Assembly: GCA_964477295.1 (NCBI GenBank)
Contig: CAYZEZ010000218.1
Span: 1-8,348 of the forward strand
DNA from: CAYZEZ01 sp964477295
GTDB lineage: Bacteria; Bacteroidota; Bacteroidia; Bacteroidales; SM23-62
Reading direction: 5' to 3'
Length of the DNA stretch: 8,348 nt
This document shows positions 1 to 7,311 of the stretch, in pieces. A program made the translations under genes and the position numbers. How positions within the stretch are numbered: position 1 is the stretch's first letter; the number at the start of each line of letters is the position of its first letter. The notes under the pieces are model-generated. The model had not been told where the DNA came from. It did no database searches and saw only the letters and a list, made by a program, of their open reading frames with translations.

Positions 1-855
1 ATCGAGTTGAAATCTCTCCTGGTCGACCTCGTTGAGCTTCGGGAGATCGGCGATCGTGTTGAAAAAGGTGACCTGCTGGTTCAGATGGACAGAACACAGT
101 TGCACCAGGCCATGATCCAGTTGAAGAATGTCGAGACTGATTACAGGAGGCTTGATACGCTTAATAAAGTGGGTGGCATATCAGAGCAGCAGTATGACCA
201 GATTAAGGCTCAATATGATATAGCTAAATCCAACGTAGAATTCCTTCAGGAAAATACTGTTCTAAGGGCTCCATTTAAAGGAGTGATATCAGGCAAGTAT
301 TATGAAAACGGGGAGTTTTACTCCGGTGTACCCACTACCCCTGTCGGTAAGTCGGCTATCGTTTCAATTGTCCAGATCGATCCGATGAAGGTCATGGTTG
401 ACATCTCTGAAAAATATTTTCCCCTGATCAAAAAGGGGATGAATGCTGATGTGGCCTGCGATATATATCCCGGGAAAAGTTTTCCTGGCAAGGTCGAGCG
501 TATCCATCCTACCATTGATCAGGCTACAAGATCTTTCACGATAGAAATTAAAATTAGCAATGAACTGAAATTACTCCGACCCGGAATGTTCTGCAGGGTA
601 TCGATGAAACTGGGAGAAGAAATGGCACTGGTTGTACCATCTGTGGCTGTATTGAAATTGCAGGGATCGAATGAACGGTACATGTTCCTTGAAGAAAACG
701 GAACAGCAAGGCGAATCGCTGTTCTTATCGGGAAGCGTTTTGATGATAAGATAGAGATCATATCCGATGAACTCAAGGTGGGAAGCCATATCATCATGAA
801 AGGCCAGGCAAAACTGATTGACGGGGATAAGGTGAAAGTGGTGAACTCGGATTGA
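1..855 (+). CDS. RND efflux periplasmic adaptor subunit (HlyD/AcrA-type membrane fusion protein), 5' truncated
   Basis: This protein bridges an inner-membrane RND pump and an outer-membrane TolC-type channel. The frame is open from base 1, so the TTG at base 7 is not a credible start; the signal peptide or lipid anchor and the first part of the membrane-proximal and lipoyl domains lie upstream. The visible order is typical: first lipoyl half-motif (GDRVEKGDLL), a short coiled-coil hairpin encoded at about 90-255, second lipoyl half (LRAPFKGVISG), beta-barrel domain (from DPMKVMVDIS) and membrane-proximal domain to the end. The hairpin tip has R-x3-L-x6-S (Arg codon 148-150), matching the AcrA R128/L132/S139 motif that contacts TolC. 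It lies upstream of the permease on the same strand, so it is almost certainly that pump's adaptor. Substrates cannot be read from sequence. Confidence 0.93.
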   Translation: MELKSLLVDLVELREIGDRVEKGDLLVQMDRTQLHQAMIQLKNVETDYRRLDTLNKVGGISEQQYDQIKAQYDIAKSNVEFLQENTVLRAPFKGVISGKYYENGEFYSGVPTTPVGKSAIVSIVQIDPMKVMVDISEKYFPLIKKGMNADVACDIYPGKSFPGKVERIHPTIDQATRSFTIEIKISNELKLLRPGMFCRVSMKLGEEMALVVPSVAVLKLQGSNERYMFLEENGTARRIAVLIGKRFDDKIEIISDELKVGSHIIMKGQAKLIDGDKVKVVNSD

Positions 856-866
856 TCTCAGAATAT

Positions 867-894
867 CGATTAACGATCTATGATTTACGAAGTA
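867..894. repeat. Degenerate 7-bp tandem array, consensus CGATTTA, four units
   Basis: Four contiguous 7-bp units fill these bases with no gap. Units 1, 2 and 3 each differ from CGATTTA at one position and unit 4 at two. The array lies 11 bp after the adaptor stop codon, in the gap between two genes of one apparent operon. Read on the other strand it is a TCGTAAA repeat, resembling the second array at 920-947. No protein-coding or ribosome-binding role is visible. Confidence 0.7.
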
Positions 895-919
895 AAGAAA
901 TGCATACCTGGAAACCAAT

Positions 920-947
920 ACCTCGCACCCCGTATCTCGCAACTCGC
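920..947. repeat. Degenerate 7-bp tandem array, consensus AYCTCGC, four units
   Basis: Four contiguous 7-bp units. Units 1 and 3 fit AYCTCGC exactly, unit 4 differs at one position and unit 2 at two. In another phase the unit is TCGCAAC, close to the reverse complement (TCGTAAA) of the array at 867-894. Bases 919-946 match the reverse complement of 867-894 at 17 of 28 positions, so the two arrays form a degenerate inverted pair around a 24-bp centre. The array ends 38 bp before the permease start. Confidence 0.7.
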
Positions 948-985
948 AATCAGGATAGTTTAAAACTTTAGATAAAAAATAAGCC

Positions 986-3900
986 ATGAGCATCTATAAA
1001 AGTGCAGTTAAAAAGCCCATTACAACACTGATGGTTTTCGCGGGTATCGTTGTCCTTGGATTATATGCCCTGGTACAATTGCCTGTGGACCTTTATCCGG
1101 ATATGGAATTCCCGGCCATTTCTGTTATGACGACTTACCCTGGTGCCAATGCATCAGACATTGAAACCAATATAACCCGGAAACTGGAGGATGCCTTCAA
1201 TAGTATTGACAGGCTGAAAGAAGTTACATCGACTTCATATGATAATCTTTCGGTAATCTTACTCGAGTTTGAATGGGGAACAAATCTTGATGAAGCTTCT
1301 AACGACCTCAGGTCAGCCATTGATTTAACATACGATATTCTCCCGGAGGATTGTGACAGGCCTTCTGTCTTCAAGTTTAGCACCAGCATGATGCCCATAC
1401 TTTTTTATGCCATCACGGCTGAGGAAAATTTCTCAGGCCTGGAAAAAATATTGGATGAAAGGATCATTAATCCCCTTAACAGGATTGACGGGATAGGATC
1501 GATCGACCTGATAGGGGCTCCCGTCAGGAAGATATACGTGGATGTTGATCCCACACGGCTTGATGCTTATAACCTTACCATTGAACAGGTTGGGGGTGCT
1601 ATTGGTGCGGAAAATATGAATATGCCATCGGGAAACGTAAAAATGGGACAGATAGATTACCAGCTAAGGGTCCAGGGTCAGTTTACCGAGAGTTCACAGC
1701 TGGATAACATTGTGGTTGGAAATGCAGGCGGTAACCCCATTTACCTTAGAGACATCGGTACTGTAAGGGATACCATTAAGGACGTGTCTATTGTAGAAAG
1801 GATCGACGGGAGGCAGGGGCTGCGTATGTTTGTGATGAAACAATCCGGTGCCAATACGGTTAAGATCACAAGACAGGTGAACAAACAACTTGCCGAGCTG
1901 GCAAAAAACCTGCCATCCGATGTGAAAATTACTACGATTTTTGATACATCAGATTTTATAACGGACGCCATCAAGAACCTGTCAGAAACATTGTTATGGG
2001 CACTGTTTTTTGTCGTTTTGGTGGTGCTGGTTTTCCTGGGAAGATGGAGGGCAACTTTAATTGTTGGACTCGCAATACCCATCTCTCTCATTACATCTTT
2101 TATTTACCTCTTTATTACGGGTAATTCTTTGAACGTAATATCCCTGGCATCCCTGGCTATTGCCATCGGGATGGTGGTTGATGATGCCATTGTAGTACTG
2201 GAAAATATCTCAAAGCATATCGACAGGGGGGCAAGCCCCAGGGAAGCCGCCATATATGCAACCAACGAAGTATGGCTGGCGGTCATTGTAACCACCCTGG
2301 TGGTATTAGCTGTTTTCATGCCACTTACGCTGGTTTCGGGACTTACCGGTGTGATGTTTAACCAGCTGGGCTGGATAGTGTCCATAACCATCGTTACTTC
2401 GACGGTCATTGCCATATCGCTCACTCCCATGCTTGCTTCGAAACTGCTGAAGCTGAAATTAAAAAAAGAGAAAAAACCAAGGTTTGGCTATTCAACCACC
2501 ATCGGTAAGTGGCTCGGGAAGATCGAAAATATATACGAAGATAACCTTCGCTGGGCATTGAGACACAGGGGATTAGTCTTGATTGTCGGGTTGGCGGTTT
2601 TCATAGGTTCGTTATTTCTCATGAAATTTATCCATACCGATTTCATGCCTGAGTCGGACGAAGGCCAGGTAAATGTTTTTGTGGAGCTTCAATCGGGTGT
2701 CCGCGTAGAGGAGACTGTAATTACCACGAAAAAAATAGAGAACCTGATTCATGAGCGATACCCTGAAGTTGAACTCATCTCATCATCCACCGGTTCCGAT
2801 GATGAAGGAGGATTTATATCCATGTTCAGCCAAAGCGGGTCAAACATGATCAATTTTACACTGAGGATGATTCCACTGGGTATGAGGGAAAGAACAGTCT
2901 GGGATATCTCTGATGACCTTCGTAACCAGCTCGACCTGTTCCCGGAGATCATAAATTATGATATAAATACACAGGCACATTTCATGGGATCAGCCGGCAA
3001 TACAGTGAATGTGGAGATCTATGGCTATGATTTTGACGTAACCAGCCAGGTAGCCTCACAGATGAAGAATATCTTCAGTAAGATCGAAGGTGCAGAGGAT
3101 ATCCAGATCAGCCGTGAGAAGGAAAAGCCCGAGTTGCAGATAGCCCTCGACAGGGATAAGCTATCACAACATGGACTCAATACTGCAACTGTTTCAATGT
3201 ATATCCGAAACCGTGTTGACGGGATGATCGCATCCCGTTTTCATGAGGAGGGAGATGAGTATGATATCATTGTCAGGTTTAACGAGGGTTACAGGAATTC
3301 CATATCAGATATAGAGGCGATAAGCATAATGACCCCCATGGGGAAGCGGATCAAGGTAGCCGAACTGGGAGAGGTAAAGGAATACTGGAGCCCGCCAAAT
3401 ATAGAAAGGAAAAGAAGAGAAAGGCTCGTTACGGTTTCAGTTAAACCGGTTGGTATTTCACTTGGAGAGCTCGCAACAAGGATAAATGCTGAGATTGGAA
3501 AGATTGATATCCCCCGGGAAGTATTAGTAGTGGTGGGAGGGGCCTATGAGGACCAGCAGGAGGCATTTGCCGACCTGGCCCTCCTGATGCTGATAGGCTT
3601 GCTGCTTGTCTACCTGATCATGGCTTCCCAGTTTGAATCCTTTGTCATGCCTGTGATCATAATGTTTACCATTCCCTTTGCCTTTTCGGGGGTCATACTG
3701 GCCTTGTTAATAACCAATACCACGCTTAGTGTGGTAGCTGCATTGGGTGCAGTGCTCCTGGTGGGTATTGTAGTGAAAAACGGGATTGTTATGATAGACT
3801 TTATAAACCTGATGCGCGACAGGGAATATGAATTGGCTGATGCCATTGCCCTCTCAGGTAAATCGCGTATGCGGCCCGTTCTTATGACTTCGTTTACCAC

Positions 3901-4126
3901 TATCCTGGCCATGCTGCCGCTTGCGCTCAGTTCAGGGGAAGGTTCGGAGATATGGAGCCCAATGGGGATCACAGTGATCGGGGGATTGATCTTCTCTACA
4001 TTCCTGACACTAATCTATATCCCGGTGCTTTACGGATTTTTGATCAGGAAAACAGCAAAGGATAAAAAGCAGAAGCTAAGAAGGAGATTCATTTTTATGG
4101 ATACAAAAGATAAATCAAAGATATGA
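986..4126 (+). CDS. RND efflux transporter permease (AcrB/HAE-1 type)
   Basis: Proton-driven inner-membrane pump that acts as a trimer with a periplasmic adaptor and an outer-membrane channel. At 1046 residues it is full length for the family. TM1 is near residues 13-31, TM2-6 near 334-484, TM7 near 528-547 and TM8-12 near 863-1019, with two large periplasmic loops between. The proton relay is intact: TM4 has GMVVDDAIVVLEN with the Asp pair at 399-400, and TM10 has VGIVVKNG with Lys931. The adjacent Asp pair in TM4 and the AcrB-like motifs favour the hydrophobic/amphiphilic (HAE) class; specificity within that class is not readable. The C-terminus is a basic cytoplasmic tail. The gene starts 130 bp after the adaptor without a Shine-Dalgarno sequence, and its TGA overlaps the next ATG. 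I saw no frameshift or missing core motif. Confidence 0.96.
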   Translation: MSIYKSAVKKPITTLMVFAGIVVLGLYALVQLPVDLYPDMEFPAISVMTTYPGANASDIETNITRKLEDAFNSIDRLKEVTSTSYDNLSVILLEFEWGTNLDEASNDLRSAIDLTYDILPEDCDRPSVFKFSTSMMPILFYAITAEENFSGLEKILDERIINPLNRIDGIGSIDLIGAPVRKIYVDVDPTRLDAYNLTIEQVGGAIGAENMNMPSGNVKMGQIDYQLRVQGQFTESSQLDNIVVGNAGGNPIYLRDIGTVRDTIKDVSIVERIDGRQGLRMFVMKQSGANTVKITRQVNKQLAELAKNLPSDVKITTIFDTSDFITDAIKNLSETLLWALFFVVLVVLVFLGRWRATLIVGLAIPISLITSFIYLFITGNSLNVISLASLAIAIGMVVDDAIVVLENISKHIDRGASPREAAIYATNEVWLAVIVTTLVVLAVFMPLTLVSGLTGVMFNQLGWIVSITIVTSTVIAISLTPMLASKLLKLKLKKEKKPRFGYSTTIGKWLGKIENIYEDNLRWALRHRGLVLIVGLAVFIGSLFLMKFIHTDFMPESDEGQVNVFVELQSGVRVEETVITTKKIENLIHERYPEVELISSSTGSDDEGGFISMFSQSGSNMINFTLRMIPLGMRERTVWDISDDLRNQLDLFPEIINYDINTQAHFMGSAGNTVNVEIYGYDFDVTSQVASQMKNIFSKIEGAEDIQISREKEKPELQIALDRDKLSQHGLNTATVSMYIRNRVDGMIASRFHEEGDEYDIIVRFNEGYRNSISDIEAISIMTPMGKRIKVAELGEVKEYWSPPNIERKRRERLVTVSVKPVGISLGELATRINAEIGKIDIPREVLVVVGGAYEDQQEAFADLALLMLIGLLLVYLIMASQFESFVMPVIIMFTIPFAFSGVILALLITNTTLSVVAALGAVLLVGIVVKNGIVMIDFINLMRDREYELADAIALSGKSRMRPVLMTSFTTILAMLPLALSSGEGSEIWSPMGITVIGGLIFSTFLTLIYIPVLYGFLIRKTAKDKKQKLRRRFIFMDTKDKSKI

Positions 4127-4416
4127 AAGCAGTATTTATTGTTTTTAACCAGGCCCAGACCGAGCGGGTGGAATATATGTTTGACCAGCTCGAAATCAAT
4201 GGATATACCTGGTGGAATGATGTTCAGGGCCGCGGCACCGAAACCGGTGAACCGAGAATGGGTACACATACCTGGCCCGAAATGAATTCAGCCGCACTGG
4301 TTATTATCCCTGATAAGAAGGTTGAAACCCTGTTGGACAGCGTCCATAAACTGGATAAAACAAACGAGGAAGTGGGTATCCGGGCCTTTGCATGGGATAT
4401 ACTGCAGACGGTCTGA
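4123..4416 (+). CDS. Small PII-like protein associated with an RND pump (PG0541-type)
   Basis: A 97-residue soluble protein with no signal peptide or membrane segment. Its ATG overlaps the permease TGA (ATGA), so translation is probably coupled. The inferred layout is beta-alpha-beta, a Gly/Thr-rich segment at residues 36-55 (GRGTE, then GEPRMGTHTWPEMN), then beta-alpha-beta. That is the ferredoxin-like plan of PII/CutA-like proteins, with residues 36-55 in the place of the T-loop. From memory, Bacteroidetes RND operons often end with such a gene (PG0541-family transporter-associated protein in Porphyromonas gingivalis). By analogy with GlnK and AmtB it could bind the cytoplasmic face of the pump and sense a ligand. 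That role is inference; the ligand and function are unknown. The family call is fairly secure and the function is not. Confidence 0.82.
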   Translation: MKAVFIVFNQAQTERVEYMFDQLEINGYTWWNDVQGRGTETGEPRMGTHTWPEMNSAALVIIPDKKVETLLDSVHKLDKTNEEVGIRAFAWDILQTV

Positions 4417-4435
4417 TCTGAAGATCACCACTGCA
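4403..4435 (+). terminator. Imperfect hairpin over the stop codon of the PII-like gene
   Basis: TGCAG (4403-4407) pairs with CTGCA (4431-4435), GGT (4410-4412) with ACC (4427-4429), and GATC (4415-4418) with GATC (4423-4426) around a TGAA loop. This gives about 12 base pairs interrupted by small internal loops. The stop codon (4414-4416) lies inside the stem. No T-tract follows, so it is not a classical intrinsic terminator. It may mark or stabilise the 3' end of the efflux-operon transcript. Confidence 0.35.
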
Positions 4436-4449
4436 AAGCCCGGGATTTG
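4434..4449. promoter_or_regulatory. Dyad CAAAGCCCGGGATTTG over the -33 box, possible operator
   Basis: Seven of eight symmetric positions pair around a central CG, with only the G/A pair mismatched. The right arm ends in the TTTG that serves as the proposed -33 element of the GH3 promoter, so a protein bound here would block that promoter. The central CG is compatible with a LacI-family operator, but the half-site differs from the palindrome before the lacI-like gene at 7321-7332. There is no loop, so a hairpin role is unlikely. Confidence 0.35.
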
Positions 4450-4477
4450 TGATTCCTGACCCTGAAGGTTATATTTT
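4446..4477 (+). promoter_or_regulatory. Bacteroidetes-type promoter for the GH3 gene (TTTG-N20-TATATTTT)
   Basis: TTTG at 4446-4449 and TATATTTT at 4470-4477 are separated by 20 bp. The primary-sigma promoter described in Bacteroides is a -33 TTTG and a -7 TAnnTTTG about 19-21 bp apart, so the -7 box matches at seven of eight positions with correct spacing. Transcription would start near 4484, leaving a leader of about 20 nt before the ATG at 4506. The leader has no Shine-Dalgarno sequence, as is usual in this phylum. Confidence 0.55.
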
Positions 4478-4505
4478 AAGCTTTCACCAATAATACAAGC
4501 TAATT

Positions 4506-6680
4506 ATGAAATTAAAATCTGTAAAATACTTAGTCCCGATTCTTATTTACTCTCTTGTGATATCGAATCCTGCAACTTCACAGGATTATCCTTTCCAGAA
4601 TACTGACCTGCCAGATGAAGAACGCCTGGATAATTTAATTTCATTGATGACCCTGGAAGAGAAGATTGATCATCTTTCATCCCGTCTTCGTAGCATACCC
4701 AGGTTAGGGGTGAAAGGCACGCGGACCGTGGAAGGGCTCCATGGCCTGGCCTGGAGCGGCCCGGCAAACTGGGCAGTGAAGGGAGAAGGTGCTGCTCCTA
4801 CAACCACTTTTCCCCAGGCAATCGGACTCGCCCAGACATGGGATCCTGAGCTGCATGAAAAATTAGCGGCCTGGGAAGGGTATGAAACGCGATACCTGGC
4901 ACAGAACCCAAACTTCGGAAGAGCCGGTTTAATCGTTTTTGCCCCAAATGCCGACCTGGGAAGGGATATCCGGTGGGGACGCACCGAAGAGTGCTACGGT
5001 GAAGATGCATTCCTGGCCGGGGAAATGACGGTGGCCTATGTGAAAGGCCTGCAAGGCAATGATCCGCGATATTGGAAAACGGCATCCCTGATGAAGCACT
5101 TCCTGGCAAACAGCAACGAAAATAACCGATTAATCAATTCTTCCGATTTTGATGACCGGCTGTTCCATGAGTATTATGCATATGCTTTTTATAAAGGCGT
5201 AACGGAAGGCGGTTCACGTGCATTCATGGCCGCATATAATAAATACAATGGCATCCCGTGTACGGTACATCCTGTACTCAGGGAAATTACTGTAAATAAA
5301 TGGGGACAAAACGGCATTATATGTACTGATGGAGGGGGATTTTCGCGCATGTTGGATAGCCATCATTATTATGAGGATAGGGCAGAAGCTGCAGCTGCCT
5401 GTATTCAATCCGGGATCAATATGTTCCTCGACCGTTACAGGCCTGCACTGAAAGAAGCGCTGGAAAGGGGTTTAACCAGTGAAGCAGAGATAGACCGGGC
5501 AGTCCGGGGCACACTCCGGGTAATGCTTAAACTCGGGTTATTGGATGACAGCCCGGACAATCCCTACACCCGGATAGGTATTGCTGATACAACCAGGCCC
5601 TGGACCAGGCAGGAAGCCAGGGAACTGGCCAGAAAAGCTACTGTAGAGTCTGTGGTATTATTGAAGAATGAAAATTTGCTGCCACTGAAAATGGAAAACC
5701 TGACCTCTGTTGCTGTTATTGGTCCGAGTGCCGACCTGGTGGTTTCAGACTGGTATGCCGGCACTCCTCCCTACAGGGTTTCAATCCTGGAAGGTGTCAG
5801 GAAAGCAGTAGGTGACAAGGCAGAAGTGCTGTTTGCCGCCAGCAATAAAGCCGATTCTGCGGTGATAGCTGCTGGTAAAGCTGATATTGCCATTGTTTGT
5901 GTGGGGAACCATCCAATAAGTTATGGCCTTGGATGGGGCCAGAACTATGTGGCCAGCGATGGACGTGAAGATGTGGACCGGCAGGCCATTTCGCTTGAAC
6001 AGGAAGACCTGGTAAAACTGGTGAAGGCGGCAAATCCCAATACCGTGCTCATACTTGTATCCAGCTTCCCGTATGCAATCCCCTGGTCAAAGGAACACGT
6101 TCCTGCCATTCTTCATGTAACCCAGTCGAGCCAGGAACTGGGGAACGGTGTTGCAGATATCCTGTTTGGTAAAGAAAGCCCGGCAGGCAGGCTGGTTCAG
6201 ACCTGGTCGGCTTCTATTGACGAGTTACCGCCTATTCTGGATTACAATATCCGCAACGGAAGGACCTACATGTATGACCGGCACGAACCCTTGTTTGCTT
6301 TCGGGCACGGGCTGAGTTATACTACATTTGAATACTCTGACCTTACCCTTGACCAGTCAGCACTCGGGGATGGAGGCAGTGTTGCAGTTTCATTCAACCT
6401 GAAGAACAGTGGCCCGGTAAACAGTGATGAAGTGGTGCAGCTATATGCCGGATTCCCGGATTCAGAAGTGGAACGCCCGGAGAAAGCATTAAAAGGTTTT
6501 AAAAGGGTGTTTGTTCCGGCTGGAGAAAGCCTTAAGGTGAGCATCATGCTGAATGCCGATGATCTGAGGTACTGGGATGTAGACCAGGATGCTTTTGTAC
6601 TGGAAAAAGGAATTGTGAAGCTTATGATCGGGGCATCGTCCGAAGATATCCGGCTGACGGGCAGCCTGGAAATAAAATAA
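4506..6680 (+). CDS. Secreted glycoside hydrolase family 3 (beta-glucosidase/beta-xylosidase-like)
   Basis: Retaining exo-glycosidase that removes terminal beta-linked sugars from oligosaccharides, probably in the periplasm. At 724 residues it is typical of three-domain GH3 enzymes. Residues 1-25 look like a Sec signal peptide (cut near ATS|QD) with no lipobox Cys. The TIM-barrel domain (about 40-345) contains EGLHG (76-80), DIRWGRTEECYGED (154-167) and KHF (197-199). Asp275 in GIICTDGGG is the likely nucleophile; the more familiar context there is SDW or SDC. The second domain (about 380-590) has Glu488 in E-D-V-D-R, where many GH3 enzymes carry the acid/base. FAFGHGLSYTTFEY (597-610) leads into a fibronectin III-like domain (about 636-706). 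The exact substrate, glucoside or xyloside, cannot be decided. It has its own promoter and is followed after 66 bp by a small secreted protein. Confidence 0.93.
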   Translation: MKLKSVKYLVPILIYSLVISNPATSQDYPFQNTDLPDEERLDNLISLMTLEEKIDHLSSRLRSIPRLGVKGTRTVEGLHGLAWSGPANWAVKGEGAAPTTTFPQAIGLAQTWDPELHEKLAAWEGYETRYLAQNPNFGRAGLIVFAPNADLGRDIRWGRTEECYGEDAFLAGEMTVAYVKGLQGNDPRYWKTASLMKHFLANSNENNRLINSSDFDDRLFHEYYAYAFYKGVTEGGSRAFMAAYNKYNGIPCTVHPVLREITVNKWGQNGIICTDGGGFSRMLDSHHYYEDRAEAAAACIQSGINMFLDRYRPALKEALERGLTSEAEIDRAVRGTLRVMLKLGLLDDSPDNPYTRIGIADTTRPWTRQEARELARKATVESVVLLKNENLLPLKMENLTSVAVIGPSADLVVSDWYAGTPPYRVSILEGVRKAVGDKAEVLFAASNKADSAVIAAGKADIAIVCVGNHPISYGLGWGQNYVASDGREDVDRQAISLEQEDLVKLVKAANPNTVLILVSSFPYAIPWSKEHVPAILHVTQSSQELGNGVADILFGKESPAGRLVQTWSASIDELPPILDYNIRNGRTYMYDRHEPLFAFGHGLSYTTFEYSDLTLDQSALGDGGSVAVSFNLKNSGPVNSDEVVQLYAGFPDSEVERPEKALKGFKRVFVPAGESLKVSIMLNADDLRYWDVDQDAFVLEKGIVKLMIGASSEDIRLTGSLEIK

Positions 6681-6746
6681 AATGAATATATTGGTATCTC
6701 ATATAATAGCATAAATCCCAATCATAATAATTAAATCTATCACACC

Positions 6747-7244
6747 ATGAAACTCAGAACAGGTTTTATCTTACCAAAGGCAATGGCCATCATGATCCTG
6801 GCATCAATTTCTGTAGCCGGTGCAGCGCAAAAGAATGTGGATTTTTCAGGAACATGGAACCTTGACAAATCACTAAGCAAACAGCATCCTGAATTCTCAT
6901 GGGCTCCGTTACAGCTTAACATTACCCAGGAAAAGAAGTCGATAGCGATTGAAAGAGTTTCTAACTGGCAGGGAGAAGAGTACAGGCAAACAAGTACATA
7001 TCTCCTTGATGGGCAGGAAAGCGTAAATGAAGGATTCCAGGGAGAGGATATTATTTCAATGGCGAGCTGGGGGGATAAAGGAAAAACTATGACCATAGTA
7101 ACAGACCTGGAAATGGAGGATGGCGGGACCTTATCCCTTTCTTCAACTTATGGAATGCAGGATGGCCGCCTCAAAATAGAATTTCAATCCAGGGGAGGAC
7201 AATATGGTGACTCAGCAGAGACCTGGGTTTACAACAAGAAATAA
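6747..7244 (+). CDS. Small secreted protein of unknown function, lipocalin-like beta-rich
   Basis: A 165-residue protein. Residues 1 to about 28 form a probable signal peptide with basic residues Lys2, Arg4 and Lys11, then a hydrophobic stretch AIMILASISVAG and a cut near AGAAQ. There is no Cys after it, so it is not a lipoprotein. The mature part begins with FSGTWNLDKS, a motif I associate with small exported beta-barrel or lipocalin-like proteins of Bacteroidetes and Acidobacteria. The rest alternates short polar and hydrophobic stretches consistent with beta-strands (LQLNITQ, YLLDGQE, LSLSSTYG, AETWVYN). No catalytic motif was recognised. It sits 66 bp after the GH3 gene on the same strand, with no clear promoter or terminator between, so co-transcription is possible. 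The ATG at 6747 is chosen because it precedes the charged n-region; the internal Met codons would remove it. Confidence 0.75.
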   Translation: MKLRTGFILPKAMAIMILASISVAGAAQKNVDFSGTWNLDKSLSKQHPEFSWAPLQLNITQEKKSIAIERVSNWQGEEYRQTSTYLLDGQESVNEGFQGEDIISMASWGDKGKTMTIVTDLEMEDGGTLSLSSTYGMQDGRLKIEFQSRGGQYGDSAETWVYNKK

Positions 7245-7288
7245 AATCCTGATCCCTGCATACTAAAGTCCCTGGTATTCTTATTCAC

Positions 7289-7302
7289 ATGTTACATAAC
7301 AT
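7289..7302. promoter_or_regulatory. Short dyad ATGTTA-CA-TAACAT
   Basis: Two perfect 6-bp inverted arms separated by 2 bp, in the AT-rich gap after the small secreted protein gene. The form suits a dimeric DNA-binding protein, but AT-rich DNA makes such dyads fairly often by chance. No regulator can be assigned. Confidence 0.25.
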
Positions 7303-7311
7303 ATATTATGG

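Noticed and set aside
7..9. TTG as start codon of the adaptor gene
   Set aside because: The frame is open through base 1 and the protein would begin in the middle of the lipoyl domain without a signal peptide, so the gene is cut by the window edge.
571..993. Minus-strand frame of 140 codons opposite the adaptor gene
   Set aside because: It lies mostly antisense to a well-supported gene, has no recognisable domain and no upstream signals; the same applies to the other minus-strand frames opposite the permease, GH3, small secreted protein and LacI genes.
6702..6707. TATAAT before the small secreted protein gene
   Set aside because: No matching upstream box at a proper distance; in AT-rich spacer such hexamers are common.
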